64,000 nucleotides of DNA, taken from NCBI GenBank assembly GCA_015143295.1, contig CM026557.1:30451965-30515964 (forward strand), given 5' to 3'. A model generated the notes under the pieces. It saw only the letters and a list, made by a program, of their open reading frames with translations. It searched no databases and was not told the origin of the DNA. Positions 32,263 to 44,617 of this stretch are shown here, piece after piece. This DNA is from Tetracentron sinense. Its lineage: Eukaryota; Streptophyta; Magnoliopsida; Trochodendrales; Trochodendraceae. The position numbers were made by a program, and so were the translations under genes. Numbering within the stretch: position 1 is the first letter of the stretch; every line of letters begins with the position of its first letter.

Positions 32263-32898
32263 TGCTCCGGAGGCGCTCTCGGCCTTATCCAAAATTAAAA
32301 TTTCACGGTCTTGCGCTCTCGCTCCCACTCTCCCCTCCCGCTCTCGCTCCTGCTTTGGTTAGTATCTCCTGGAAGCTATCTCATGGGAGTTTGGGAGGAG
32401 AGAAACAGTTGGGTAGCACTGTTGAGAAAATCTGTCGTGGCATCATAACTATTTTGTAGCCTGTAGGCATGGTGTTCAGTGAGGGAAGATATTGATGAGT
32501 TAGGGTTGTCCATTTTTGCTCATGGCTAGATTTTTTTATTCTTTTTTTTGAAAGGTACATTTCTTGTAGGTCTCTTTCTCTTTCTGTTGCTAACTAATCA
32601 ATGAATTTGCCTTTGTGCATTCCTTATTTCTTATTTTTAAAATATTATTTTAGCATTATCAATCATAAGAAAAGAGTTTCATGTTATTTAGTTGGAAAAG
32701 TTTTTGGTGGAGGTTGTTTTACTGCTAAGAGTTCTCCAAGATGCTATATAACATTGGTTTGGAATCCAAACATATGAAAATTAATTATTCTTTTCTGGGT
32801 TGAATTGCAAAAGTTCTAGGAATTGGATATTCTTATTTTGAATGATTTGACAACATAGTGATTTGGGATTTAATCATCTTATTCTGTTATTTTTACAG

Positions 32899-32956
32899 AT
32901 TTGACAAAATTCTCAATAAGGAAATCTCTGCTGCCGTGGTTTATGAGGATGAGAAG
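32899..32956 (+). pseudogene. HINT (histidine triad) pseudogene, exon a
   Basis: After a good acceptor (TTATTTTTACAG) the exon encodes FDKILNKEISAAVVYEDEK and ends at a GT donor (AAG|GTACTG). This matches the start of the HIT domain in plant HINT1-type proteins, which are small purine-nucleoside phosphoramidate hydrolases. The exon itself is open. The next exon of the series begins 7.2 kb downstream at 40126. The preceding exon, which should encode the short N-terminal extension and the start codon, was not found upstream, so the gene appears to lack its 5' end. Confidence 0.75.
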
Positions 32957-34199
32957 GTACTGTTAACCCTTAATTTGAGATACTTTTTCTTACTAAAGGT
33001 TCTATCTGTGTGAGCTACGAGTATGAGTAGTGGCCCTTGCTGTAAGAGCCTTGTGGGATTAAATTCTCTCATATTTTGGACTTCAATTTCAACTCTTAAT
33101 TGAAAAAGATGGCAGGACTCTGCGATTCGCACACAGATGGAATGGAGTTTTAGAAATAATTTTAGTTTTCAAGTTACCATTATCTAGCGTGTTTTCCTTG
33201 TCTTATGGGTTTAAGGGAAACAATCTATTGCAAGGGACAACTTTAAGACTTGTTTCGATGTCCAATTGTTCTTGATGGTCTCCACATTTTACTCTCATGT
33301 CTTCATTACTATCTTGAGGAGTTTGCTTTCACTCTCATTTAGAGGCCATGGTTTGATAGGGAATAAACCCTGAACAAGATCTGTGAGATATGAAAAATAG
33401 ACAGAAACAGATAACAAGCACACACACAAGAAACACAGATTTCGTGGTTCCCTCAAGTTGAGGTACGTCCACGGAGTTGTCGTGATTTTCACTATGATAT
33501 GGAGCAAGAGAGAAAAATACAGTGTCGCGATCTAAAAAATAGTAGCCACCCATCCCTATGCTTAATAGTGTTAGGGCTACATAACAATTAACAAAGTGTG
33601 AAGTACCAAAGTGCCCCTAACTCCCATGAAGTTGGATCTGCCAGAACAGAGTTAGGATGTTCAGTTTGGACATGCTCCACACTACCTATCATGCTTCACT
33701 CCATTTTCCTCTCTTATGTGAATACATGTATTTACCGTTTTCTTTGTGGATGATCATAGAAGTCTCTGTATATTGAATAGGACAACATTATCCAGGTGAT
33801 TAGAGATTGTTACTTGCATGGAGTTTAAGATGGGAAAAATAGAGAAGAAAATGTTAAAATAAAGGGTTGATAATGATGTTTAGAGATTGTGGCTCTCTCT
33901 ATTCATCATATACATATTTGGTGGTTTGATTCCTAGCATAGGGTCTCTCCCAAAAAAAGGGAAAACGTAAATGGATGAGAAAACATAGAGAATTACGTGA
34001 GTTCTACTGTATGCCCTACTCACATTAATTTATATGATACGATCAAATGATGAAAAGACAAGTATGGCCTTGGGCTGGAGAAATAATCAAACAATATGGT
34101 GCAGCAGCACCTACGACAATATAATAGTTACACTCATCCTTGAGCTGTTGTGTGTATATATATTTTAATTTATTACCAATGCCCAACTTGGAACCATTT

Positions 34200-34900
34200 G
34201 TCTGAAGTTGGTTGCACGGCACCAAAGTGCTTTTGTAAAAATGTATGCTAATTGATCATCCGACTTCATATATGGCATATCAACTTCCCTTGTTGCCAAA
34301 TGCCACTTTTTTCACTGAGAATTTGGCAGTCAACTTTAATATGCTTCATATGTTCGCGAAACACAATATTACTTTCTCTGTGTGACTGATTGATTATCAC
34401 AAAACATCTTCATTGGTTCATCAAAAGCCACCAATTTCTTGCATAAGTGACTTTAACTATATAAGTTCACATGTGGTATGGCCCTATATTGCCTCTGCAC
34501 TAGATCTTCAATATGCTTTATACGTTTGCGAAGAAAAATATTACTCTCTTTGCTTCGCTGCTTGATTATCACGAAACATCTTCATTGGTTCATCAAAAAT
34601 GAATCTCATCTCTTGCGTACATGACTTTAACCATTGAAGTTCACATGTTGTATAGCCGTGGTTCTATATTGTCTCTGCTCTAGATCTTGCAACAACACTT
34701 TGCTTTTTCTTATTTTTCGTCACTAAATTACCTACAATCAAGGTACAATAACCAATAGTTGACCTATCAGATGGTGAACCTGCCCAACTGGCGTATTAAT
34801 AACTGTCAATGTTGAAGTGTCCAGCCGACCAGTCCCTTTCCATGGATCAGCCTTTAGATATCTCAAATATGGAAGACAAAATCGAGATGAGATGCTCTTG
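34200..34900 (-). pseudogene. Ty1/copia RNase H remnant
   Basis: Minus-strand fragments read AGSPSDRSTIGYCTL, then KQSVVARSRAE, then MKMFCDNQS...REHMKHIKVDCQI and GIWQQGKLICHI. This is the C-terminal RNase H region of a copia polyprotein, where intact relatives have SSAEAE, W.DN..A and HIEVD..F. A ~172-bp stretch is tandemly duplicated (about 34340-34510 and 34511-34690), which repeats the ...CDN region. Stops are frequent. It lies in the first large intron of the HINT pseudogene. Confidence 0.7.
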
Positions 34901-35824
34901 GTGAATGCATGAACTCACGAAATTAACTAGAAAATGGTATATGAGGTCATATTATGATTAGATAAATAATACCATAGTTGCAGGGAAGCTATGTACAGGG
35001 TGGGAAGCTCGCTTCCTCAGATAGACTCACTTCCTAGGAAGCTCGCTTCCTCGGACAACCTCGCTTCCTAGGAAGCTTGCTTCCATCACGTCTTATTTGT
35101 GAAGTGATGGGGTAGACCACAATCTATAGCTTAGGGTGTAGCCGTGTAGACTTTAAGCAAGTATCATCGGTTTGGAACCTAAGACACCTAATTTTTCACA
35201 AAAATCTCACGTAAGATAAAATCAAAGATATAACTACCCATAATAATATAATGAGAATGATGAGCCTATATCTAATTTCTCGCTTCCTATTTCCTAAGGT
35301 TTTTTTGAGGCTCGCTTCTCGCTTTCGCTTTGCTTATCGTTTCCACTCCTTGCTCTGTTAACTATGGATAAGACTAATAAGAAGTCGCCTATAGATTTTG
35401 TTTTTTTCAAGTTACTCAATGTGGTCCACCAATATCTTGCTATTAAGGTCCATGGGATTGTCAATTGGTCTTACACCGAGCATTACGTCTCCTTCAAAAG
35501 ATCTATTACATAATTTTGTTTTGCTATTAGAGAGTGATACATTCCTTGTATTGAGCCACTTCAATCCTGTGAAGTACTTTATTGATAATTGCTTGGTTTG
35601 GAAATGTGTCCAGAGGTATATTTCAGATTGTGCATAACAGCATTGTCTATAATAATGATATTGTCAACATATTAATATATTATATAGCCTGCACAATAAT
35701 TTCAAACTCTTCACTTATAATGGAAACCGAGTGATCAATTTGACTTCATCTAAATCTAGAACCAAAAGAGAGTCTACGGAGGAGAGTAATATCGTCAAAA
35801 ATATTGGAGGTCTCCAACTGGAGC

Positions 35825-36292
35825 CTTCCAAGTAGGGCTGTCAATGGATCGGATCATGATCCAGATCCGATCCGATTAGCTGGACTTTGGACCCTATATG
35901 TGATCCGCCGGATCGAATTCGGATCGGATTGGTGGAATCCGATTATAATCGGATTGGATCTGGATATAGGGTGATCCGATCCGATTATAATAACTTTTTA
36001 AAATCATTTTAAATATATTACTTAGATTTTCTATGTATAAAAAATTAACATTAATTAAGGTATTATTAGATTTTATATTATTAAAAAATATTTTTTTTAA
36101 AAAAAATTAACCTTATTCGGATCGGATCGGATCGGATTCGGATAAGACAAAATGTAATCGGATCGGATTCGGATCGGTTACTTCATGATCCAACGGATCT
36201 CGGATCGGATTCGGATCTGTCGGATTCTTAATCGGATTCGGATCAAGGCTGATCCGGTCCGAATCTGACCCGTTGACAGCCCTACGTCCAAG
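35825..36292. mobile_element. hAT-type MITE rich in GGATCGGATT
   Basis: The ends TAGGGCTGTCAATGG and CCGTTGACAGCCCTA are inverted copies; the element is 35833-36284 (452 bp). The flanks CTTCCAAG and CGTCCAAG match at seven of eight bases, fitting an 8-bp hAT duplication. Both halves are filled by a GATCCGATCC / GGATCGGATT word on opposite strands, giving a long imperfect hairpin with an AT-rich centre. Confidence 0.88.
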
Positions 36293-37310
36293 GTCTGAGG
36301 TCCCCATGGAGTTGGATTGTGGAAGAGCATTATGTCTGGATGGACATTTTCTAACAATATCTGGTTTCGAGTGGGTAAAGGGAATGAGGTGAGGTTTTGG
36401 ATGGACACATGGTGCGGGCCCACCACCATTCGTGATGACTTTAGGTTGCTATGGTCCTTAGCGGTGGATAGATTTGCCTCAATAGAATCCTGCATCAAGT
36501 ACCTTTCAAACTCTAGAGTTTGGTGCCCCCGTTTGAGGCAGAGCCTCAATGACTGGGAGATTGAAAGTCTCCTCAACCTTATGGCCATAATCCACTCAAT
36601 CTCTACATTCCCCACTGTTAGGAATGTACATTTGTGGTATTTGGACAACAATGGTTAGTTCTCAGTGAGATCCTTTTATAATACTTTGCTCCTTAATATA
36701 GGTCCCCTTTTTCCTTATAGATCGGTCTGTAAGGCGGGTCTGCCTCCCAAGATATCCTTCATTTGGACTACAGCCTTGCACAAGATTCTAACATGCAATC
36801 ACCTAATGAGTATATGGTGGAGGATCGGTCTAGAAGGCGGGCTTGCCTAGACTCTGAGGAGTTGGTTTACTATCTCTTGTTGCACTTATCTTTTGCCTCT
36901 AAGGTCTGGAGCTCTTTTTTCTCCCTCTTGAGAATCAGTTGGGTCTTTCCCTACTCCTTTCGAGACTTCTTATCCTATTAGTTCTCGGTGCAATTTGGGG
37001 AAGAGGGTTTCGAAAGTGGAACGTTGTTACTTGCATTGCTAACTTTGTCTTTATGGAAAGAAAGGAATTCTAGGGTATTTGAGGGATCTTCATCACCTAC
37101 CAAAATTTGCTTCAGTGTGGGGTAACTCCTATTGCAGTGGTGCTCTATCCAAGAGGGGTTTCGTTGTAGCATGCTTATATTCACTACTATAATTTATTTT
37201 TACGTTAGCGTTATTTCAACATCTTAGTTAGTTTCCGTTGGCCTGGGTTCTCTACTTATGTACTTTTCTCTTTTCATCTTAATATATCTCTTTATTACCG
37301 ATAAAAAAAT
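36293..37310 (+). pseudogene. L1-type LINE 3' end
   Basis: The plus strand encodes PHGVGLWKSIMSG, FRVGKGNEVRFWMDTWCG, LRQSLNDWEIESL and, after a stop, SVRSFYNTL and AGLPPKISFIWTTALHKILTC. This is the post-reverse-transcriptase zinc-binding region of plant L1 ORF2. Several stops and frameshifts follow. The element ends in an A-run after TTTATTACCGATAAAAAA near 37309. Its visible 5' limit is the hAT MITE at 35833-36284, but no L1 sequence was recognised on the other side, so it is strongly 5'-truncated. Confidence 0.8.
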
Positions 37311-37679
37311 TTGGGTTTTGAATCATCAAAAGTAAGTTTAGAATACCTATGAATTGATTCAAGAAAAGGTGGGAAATAGTTTTTTTTAACAAAAAAAGAA
37401 ATTTTCTCAGCAATAGATGGCTTCGGTCGACTTTGGTTCATGTCGACAGAAGTCAAGTGGACTGAAGTAATGTAATTTATGGAAAGGTTTTGTCGTTTCG
37501 GTCGATGTTACCAAAGCGTTATTGAAACTATTGAATCTTAGCAAAACATGTTGTCGAAACCCTGTATTATGTACACTTAGAGTGGATATCATTTCATCGG
37601 TTAACGAAACGGACACGTTTTCACCGAAGTTTACCAAAATGTGTTATTTTTCAAACCATAAAGTTATGTCTCATGTTGT

Positions 37680-38440
37680 GGTGCCCATGGAAACGAAATC
37701 ATATCATAGGTAACATTAGGAAATGTGTTGGGAAATATCTTAATTTTTATATTGTAGGTAGGTTTTGTGTCCAAAGCGACTAGTTCTAGTATCTTGGATC
37801 AATTATTCATAATGATGGAGATATTGAAGTGGATGTTGTTAATAGAATTAGAGCTGGATGACTAAAGTGAAGAAGTGTTTCTGGAGTGTTATGTCACTGA
37901 TGCTTCTTGATCAAACTAAAAGAAAGTTTTATAAGACAGCGATAAGACTGGTTCTACTTTATGGAGCACAATGTTGAGCTATTAAGAAACAACATATTAA
38001 TAGAATTAGTGTAGCCAAGATGAGAAGGTGGATGTGTGGGAAGATAAGATCATAAATGATCTCATTCAAGAAAATACGGAAGTAGCTTTAATAGGTGATA
38101 AAATAAGGGAGAGTCGGTCAAGTTGGTTTGGACATGTTCTAAGAAGACCACTAACAGCTCCAATATGAAGTGAATTGATGCAAATTGAATGTAATAAAAG
38201 GGGGAGATGAAGGCTAAAAATGATGTGGATGGAGTTGGTGAGAAAAGATTTGATAACATATGACTTAACCGAAATTATGACTTTTAATAGAAAGGAATGG
38301 TGGTACAGGATTCGTGTGTCATTACCAAAATATTTTGGACAAGACATTGATGATGATGATGAGGTAGGTTTCGTGTCAGTACCCATGGAAACGAAAGAGT
38401 TTCGTAGCACACATTAGGAAATGTTTCGATATTTTAAACC
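37680..38440 (+). pseudogene. RTE-type LINE 3' remnant
   Basis: Fragments read YLGSIIHNDGDIEVDV..RIRAG, KGKFYKTAIR.VLLYGA.C, SVAKMR.W.CGKI, and SSWFGHVLRRP, then RRLKMMWMELVRKDLIT and KYFGQDIDDDDEV. This is the C-terminal part of plant RTE reverse transcriptases and ends in the usual TTGATGATGATG run (about 38345-38360). A diverged ~60-bp direct repeat (CCCATGGAAACGAAA...ACATTAGGAAATGT) lies on both sides (about 37683 and 38385), possibly an old target duplication. Intron of the HINT pseudogene. Confidence 0.75.
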
Positions 38441-39395
38441 ATGCATACGATGATTATCATTTTTGAAGGTCTAACACTAGTTAGATAGTTTGCACCTAAA
38501 AACACTTTGACAAATGGGCTTATTGGAGATAATTAGTAACCATTTCACCAAGGTGACCTGGACACCAACACAAATGTTGGAACTGGAAATTCCAGTTTTA
38601 CTAGTACCTTCCATAGAACACTTTTAATACCAACAACAAGAAGAAACTGAATTACAGACAGTTGTAGAACATGGAATCAAAAAATTGAGCAACATACCAA
38701 TAAATCTGTTAAGCTGTAAACTTGGGAATCTATTCAGGTTTGTTGGCCTTGTACTTGAAACACTGCAGCAGCTCTCCTCTCACCATACATGTCAACATAC
38801 ATAAGCTCCAATGTCTTTAGGCATAATTCAGTACAATCCACTAGCATTACATTAACCACTACTAGCAGCAACAACCATCTCAGAGTTTCTGCATAAAAAG
38901 ATGGCATAAACCAGCAACTTCTTCTGTACACGCACACTGCCAGTAGTACAGTCGGCTCTAACCTCTTTGTGTTTTGTTTCCAAGAAATATATTGTCACTG
39001 TTCACACATCACACCCCAACCACGATTAATCCTAATGTTACTGGACAAAAAAAAAGGCTCTAGAATTCCCATACAAGCCTATAGACTTAAATAATCAAGA
39101 GAGAAGAAGAAAGAAATAAACTGTAGGAAAATAACTTGAATAATAAAAGGTAAGATTAGATATGTTCTGAAACCATCTTATCTGCATTTTGGTTTTAGAG
39201 AGAAAGAAAAAGAGAAGAAATTGTAAATGGGAGGAAGAAATAGAGTGATGTGATTAATATATCATCCCCACTCATTGATCAAAAAAAAAATTCTCATGCC
39301 GACTAAAATTTTATTTAATTGACACTATCTAAAGACAAAAGTAAAATTATGTTCTTGGACAAGAGAAATAAATAAGCAATATGGTGTAGCAACAC

Positions 39396-39800
39396 CTAGA
39401 GTAATATCATCATCATTGTCAATGCCCTATCCCAAATATTTGGGCTGACAACATGAATCCTATTCCACCATTCGGTTCTATAAAAAAACATAACTTCGGT
39501 TAAATCATGTGTTATCAAAACTTTCCTCACTATCTCAATCCACATTATTTTTAGCATTCTCGTCGCACTTTTAGAGCTTTCAACTTGCTCCAATTCACTC
39601 TTACTAGAGACATTATTGGTATTCGTTAAATGTGTCTAAACCATCTTAGTCGACTCTAATTTAAGTTATCACCTATTGGAGCTAGTCTTAGATTCTCTTG
39701 AATGCTCTTATTTAGGATCTTACTATATAATGCTTTAAAATAGATGTTATGCCAATCGACTTTGAAATCTCTACTTTGAATGACTAGGGTCCTACATTGT
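39396..39800 (-). pseudogene. RTE-type LINE 3' remnant, opposite strand
   Basis: On the minus strand the sequence encodes MLKIMWIEIVRKVLITHDL, then TEVMFFYRTEWWNRIHVVSP, and ends in ATGATGATGAT. It is homologous to 38220-38360 in inverted orientation. The upstream part (to about 39800) keeps only short stretches of similarity to the family. Confidence 0.65.
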
Positions 39801-40125
39801 AGGGATTATATATATTGTTGAAACTATTGTGAAGGGCATTTCTACACAATCGTGGTTCTGGTGTTAGTGGTTGCATTTAAGTTTTTTTTTTAATTTTTAG
39901 GGGGGGTTTACAGCTAAATCTTTATATATTTGCAAGTGCCTTTCTTGCTTGTTTAAGCTGTTTGATGTTCTTTTTTTCGATCTTTATTTCTAGAGTAGTT
40001 CTTGCAATGAGTTTTTGATACTTCGTGCAATCTTGAACTTCGTACTCTCTTGATTATACAATTTACTGCAGTCCTAAAATGTTGGCTTTGCTATCTACGT
40101 TCCATGGGTGGGTGTGTTTTGACAG

Positions 40126-40214
40126 GTTCTTGCGTTAAGGACACAGATCCCCAAGCTCCTACACATATCTTAATTATCCCTAAAGTTAAGGATGGCTTAA
40201 CTGGTCTCTCTAAG
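40126..40214 (+). pseudogene. HINT pseudogene, exon b (1-bp deletion)
   Basis: The exon follows a GTTTTGACAG acceptor and ends AAG|GTACTC. After VLA it encodes DTDPQAPTHILIIPKVKDG and LTGLSK. Plant HINT proteins have 30 residues here; this exon is 89 bp instead of 90. One base is missing after the third codon, which breaks the frame. It continues from exon a, whose last codon is complete, and leads into AEERHC of exon c. Confidence 0.85.
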
Positions 40215-40689
40215 GTACTCCTCACTATCTTGTTTTATTTTACATCTCCCTAGATATTGATGCTATGGCCCTGCTACTATTTTAATATAGGGAAAGGTCC
40301 CAAAAAATAGCTTTCATCACAAAGAGCCTCCAACTACACATAATCACAAAGAAGGTTTTCAACATTGTTATCTCATAGGTGGAAATAAAGGTTTCTAGAC
40401 AATTTTACCTCGAAAACAAATCCTATTTCTGATAGGAGCAGTTGTGCTACTAGAGATTGATATGATGCTTCTTCTAAAAACATTAGATCCCAAGAGTAAT
40501 ATCATGTTACATTTTTCTGCTACACCCTAGTTCTTCTTTTTCGGCCCCTTCGTCTGATCCTTCGCTTCGATCTATCCTTTCTTTTTTCTTTCTCCCATTC
40601 TCTCCATAATCCCTAATCCCCACCCACTCGCGTCCTATGTCTTATATGGTCCCTACAGGTGAAGGAATAGAATAAACCATAGGCCTTGC

Positions 40690-41284
40690 TACCTGGTAGC
40701 ATTACCTAAATAAAGAGAGATCTCTATTACGTGTTAGTAGATAAAACTTGTTAGTCAAGGTCTTTTAAATTCAAATAAAAGAGTTGAGACAGTTGGGAGT
40801 CTTTTGAAATTTGCATCCTATCCTTTTCTATTGTTGTTTAAGTATTGTAATCTCCTTCTGGAAGGTCACAAATGAAATAGAATTGAATTAAGGAGACTGG
40901 AGACCCGATAATTCTCAAATTTGATTAATTCTTTGTTAGGACACACCGTATCCTACCAATTAGTATTAGAGGATGGGCACCTGGAAGTATACTTGTAAGG
41001 TGCTCGCAGAAGATAGGAAAGCTATCAAAGAAGATCTGATAACCGTCAAGACTGTTGTTAGCAACCTCTCAAAGTCTGTTGAGGCATTGGGAGCAAAGGT
41101 TGACCTATTTTCCTGGTTGAACCTTCGGCCTCGTCTACGCTGGCTGGGCCGGTATCGGCCTTGAGCACCTGTTCAGCTGACTCAATTTTGGGAGACTTGG
41201 CTGGCTCTAAGATCTCTGCTGATCGGGATGACTCTCAGACCTCTGAGCGACCAGCTTTCTTCTGGACGAGGACACGATTCTAGC
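40690..41284 (+). other. Possible LTR end and gag start of an unrecognised element, left of the copia insertion
   Basis: ACCAATTAGTATTAGAGG (about 40955-40975) resembles a weakened initiator-Met primer site. It follows a stretch with LTR-like features (TGTTAGTAGATAAAAC...TATTGTAATCTCC...AATGAAATAGAATTG). A 63-codon frame begins MGTWKYTCKVLAEDRKAIKEDL at 40973, with a heptad-like pattern seen at the N-terminus of some gypsy gag proteins. The copia element at 41285 then interrupts it. Both parts of this call are tentative. Confidence 0.35.
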
Positions 41285-41530
41285 TGAAATCTTTGGAGTA
41301 CTGAAAGGCTCTATAGCTCAATTGCTTCCAGAGATTGTATTATGTGCAGTATATATAAAACTCTCAATACAATTATTGAGATCCTTTCTTTTGGGATCTT
41401 GATATGCTTAGATATGACTTGATACATATAGAATATACAATCTTCTAAATACGAAAAGTGTGTTGGTTGTTCTAGCTCATTTGGGTTGGATGGAAGCTGT
41501 TGATTGCATGTATCACGGTTGTCTCTAATA
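41285..41530 (-). repeat. 3' LTR of the copia element
   Basis: It aligns base by base with 46098-46343. On the minus strand it follows the polypurine tract and starts TATTAGAGACAACC. Confidence 0.9.
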
Positions 41531-41667
41531 CACCCCCTCAAGGTGATGGGGAGCGGATAGACCATCAACTTGTCTTTGAGTTTTTGAAAGTGAGCCGAGG
41601 TGAGACCTTTGGTGTAGATATCGGCAATTTGATCAGATGTGGATACATAGTGAATATCAATCTCTTT

Positions 41668-41895
41668 TCAGACCACTTTGTCGCGAATATAATGATAATC
41701 AACTTCTATATGCTTTGTCTTGGCATGAAAGACAGGATTGGAGGCAAGGGAGATTGCGTTGATGTTGTCACACCAAATGAGTGGTTTGGAGAGAAGGAAA
41801 ACATTAAGATCATGCAATAACTTCTGAATCCAATAGATCTCAGCTGTTGTATTGGCTAAGAAACGATATTCAGATTTTGTGCTTGATCGAGACAC
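41668..41895 (-). pseudogene. RNase H of the copia element
   Basis: The sequence contains VSRSSTKSEYRFLANTTAEI, then a W..DN pattern read as WCDNINAISLASNPVFHAKTK, then HIEVDYHYIRDKVV. These are the conserved SST-x-E-x-E, DN and H-x-E-x-D blocks of copia RNase H. A stop just upstream (after LGPNIVS, where relatives have Trp) separates it from the reverse transcriptase, in the same frame. Confidence 0.9.
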
Positions 41896-43090
41896 AGTAG
41901 ACTGCTTCTTAGCACTCTATGAAACAATGTTTGGACCCAAATATATACAATACCCACTTGTGGATCGTTGATCATCGGGAGTACTCGCCCAATCAGCATT
42001 GGAATAGGCTTGTAGCTTGAGAGGTCCTGGTTGTATAAATAACCCTTGATCAACAGTACCTTTGAGATATCGGAGGATGCGTTTCACTGTTGCCCAATGA
42101 CTGGTAGTCGAGTTGTGCATAACTTGACACACTTGATTGACAGGAAAGACAATGTTGGGTTGGGTGAGAGAGAGGTATTGTAATGCCCCCACAATGCCAC
42201 GATACTCAGTTGGATCTTTGAGGGGATCACTATCATGGATGGAGAGTTTACTTCTAGTGACCACAGGTGAGGCATACGGTTTGGCTCCGTCCATGTTGGA
42301 CCTGGTCAACAGATCCACAATGTATTTATGTTGGGTGAGGTGTAGACCTTTAGTGGTAAAGTGAGCCTCAAGGCCCAAAAAGTAACTTAGAGGCCCGAGA
42401 TCTTTCATGGCAAAGCATGTTCCCAATTGACGGATAAGATTCTGCAAATGGTGTGTAGTGCTACCCATTATGATGATGTCGTCAACATAGATGAGCATTA
42501 TGAGACTTACCCCGTTACGATAATAAGTAAATAATGATGGATCGGCAGTGGAACCAATAAAACCGAGATCTTCGATATAAGAGGAGAGACGTTGGAACCA
42601 TGCTCTCAGGGCTTGTTTGAGCCCATAGAGTGATTTGTGGAGCTTGCAAATATGGGTGGGATGATCTGGATCAATGAAGCCTTGGGGAAGGCCCATGTAA
42701 ACATCTTCACGTAGTAGGCCATGCAAGAATGCATTTTGGACATCCAGTTGTCTTATGGGCCAACTCCAAGTTATGGCTAGTGAAAGGACAAGACGAATGG
42801 AGGGGGCTTCACAACGGGACTGAATGTCTCATTGTAGTCAAGATCCTCTTGTTGATGAAACCCTTTGGCACAAAGACGGGCTTTATATCTCTCGATTTGA
42901 CCAGTGGCGCTTTTCTTTATTCGATACACCCATTTGTTGCCAATGACATTTTGATTGGAGCGAGGCACAAGAGACCAAGTGCCCTGTTGTTGGAGAGCAG
43001 AAAATTCAACGGCCATTGCATCACGCCACTCATGAGATTTGTGAGTCTGGGTGAAACTTGTAGGCTCTTTGGGTGTTGTTACAGCCAAGG
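41896..43090 (-). pseudogene. Reverse transcriptase of the copia element
   Basis: The N-terminal part (43088 to 42777) has HEWRDAMAVEFSALQQQGTW, NKWVYRIKK and RYKARLCAKGFHQQ. A 1-bp frameshift near 42795 shifts the sense frame. The rest (42726 to 41917) has REDVYMGLPQGF, KSLYGLKQALRAWF, the catalytic YVDDIIIMGS box, FAMKDLGPLSYFLG, the GALQYLSLTQPNI block and ATVKRILRYLKGT. All are standard Ty1/copia motifs in the standard order. The end is a TAG stop in place of a conserved Trp codon near 41915. Confidence 0.92.
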
Positions 43091-43377
43091 ATTAAAAATA
43101 CGGTTTCGGGTGATGTATCGGTCCCAACTGAAACCTATACGTATCGGTTTCGGTATCGGTTTCGGACGATATATGTAATTTTTTCTTAAAAAATTAAAAA
43201 CAAATCAAATTATTATTATTTTTAAATATAATGAATTATAGGAACCAAATTTACTAAATATAAAGTCATATGAAGTGACTCAAAGACAAAGTAGCAAACA
43301 CAATTACAATTCTACAATGAATTAAAACGTACATAACTAATAAACGATATGTATGATTACAGCAGTCAACACATAAT
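43091..43377. mobile_element. 287-bp AT-rich insertion inside the copia pol
   Basis: The segment splits the codons between integrase (..KPSTKYA) and reverse transcriptase (AVTTPKEP). Its flanks CCAAGG (43085-43090) and CCTAGG (43378-43383) are near-identical, as for a target duplication. It begins ATTAAAAATACGGTTTCGG and contains a repeated TATCGGTTTCGG word. No long inverted ends were seen. Confidence 0.65.
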
Positions 43378-43378
43378 C

Positions 43379-44617
43379 CTAGGCATACTTGGTGGAAGGT
43401 TTGCATGTCCCATCACAACTTCTAGTACCCATTGAGTGATGTTCCCCATCTCCACACTCATGACTAGTGGTAAGTGGTAATGGAGCAGGCTGCACTATAT
43501 TTTCAGGTGGTGCATAATCTCTAGATGGAGGGGGTTGAATAGGTGACGAGACGGATATTGGGTGGTCTGGTTGGGACGTGATTGATGGGTTGAGGGGTGT
43601 GGTGCTTGGCTCCGCGATGGTTGATTGTAGAGATGGGTTTAGGGAGGAGGTGGTGGAAGGTGAGAGGGTGGATGGGTAATTGGATGGTGGGTTTGGTGGT
43701 GTGGGCGTAAGTAAGGGTGTTGTGGCTAATGGTGATGATGAAAGAAGAGGTGGATTGGCGCCATCTGTTGGAGCAGTGAGAATGGGTCCCTTTGTGAAGG
43801 GAAACTTGGACTCATTGAAGATGACATGACGGGATAGGTATACTCGTCTCATGGTGGGATCCAAACACCGATATCCTTGGTGATGTAGACTATAGTCGAT
43901 GAAAATATATATTTTTGATCGAAATTCAAGTTTGATTTTGTTGTAGGGTCTCAAGTACGAGAAACAAGCACAACTAAAGGTTCGTAGGATAGAGTAATCG
44001 GGTTTCCTACCAAATAATTTTTCATAAGGCGACATGTGGTGGAGAATTTTGGTAGGGAGACAGTTGATGAGGAAAATAGCAGTATTGAAGGCTTCAACCC
44101 AATATTCTGGAGGAGTATTGGATTGAGCCAGCAATGTGAGTCCCATATCGATGATATGACGATGTTTTCTTTCCGAGACCCCATTTTGTTGTGGGGTGTG
44201 AGGGCATGATAAGCGGTGAAAAATGCCACAAGAGGAGAGAGAGTTTTGAAAGCGTGAGCTAATGAACTCCCCTCCCCCATCGGATTGTAGAGATTTGATT
44301 GTTTGAGAAAACATATTTTCGATGAGTCTTTTGAAATTAACAAAGCAGTAAAAAATATCAGAACGTAATTTTAAAGGGTATAACCAATTGTACTTAGAGT
44401 GATCATCAATGAAGACTATACAATAAAGAGATCTTTTTATAGAAGGATGAGGAGAAGGGCCCCAAACATCCGTGTGTATAAGTTCCAAAGGTGTTGCAGA
44501 AATTGAATTAGACAAGACAAATGGTGACTTTGTGCTTTTGCCCAAAGGACAAGAATCACAGAATGTAGCCTTATTTAGGGACCTGTGGATTGGCAAGTTA
44601 TGGGACACTACGAGTTG
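43379..44617 (-). pseudogene. Integrase of the copia element
   Basis: The frame starts after an in-frame stop at 44618. CDSCPLGK completes the zinc-binding region whose His residues (HQRLGH) lie before the stop. The DDE core has ELIHTDVWGP (Asp), KSLQSDGGGEF (Asp) and QQNGVSERKHR (Glu). YWVEAFNTAIFLIN and SPYEKLFGRKPDYS follow, then CFSYLRPYNK and GYRCLDP...YLSRHVIFNE. The C-terminal ~100 residues are a proline/serine-rich linker, normal for copia. A stop at 43379 was created by the 287-bp insertion. Confidence 0.92.

Larger units (their letters stand above)
31008..32363 (+). repeat. Left arm of a 26.6-kb-spaced inverted repeat
   Basis: From GTAACCCAAA the sequence matches the reverse complement of 57591-56924. 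Shared blocks are AGAGCGGATTCGC, GAGTGCGGTT, TTTTTACCCTTAAGTG, GGTGCTCC(G/A)GAGGCGCTCTCG, and a CTCTCGCTCCCACTC run ending in GCTTTGGTTA. The arm is lengthened by two MITEs; without them both arms are about 0.7 kb. The 9-mers outside the arms are TGGAGTTGA and TAAGGTTTA (five of nine identical). Confidence 0.6.

Noticed and set aside
34043..34225. Small host gene on the minus strand
   Set aside because: It continues the broken copia RNase H region and then runs into unrelated sequence.
38734..38937. Possible short minus-strand protein with a hydrophobic stretch
   Set aside because: There is no homology that I recognise, no splice or promoter context, and it lies in an intron of the HINT pseudogene.
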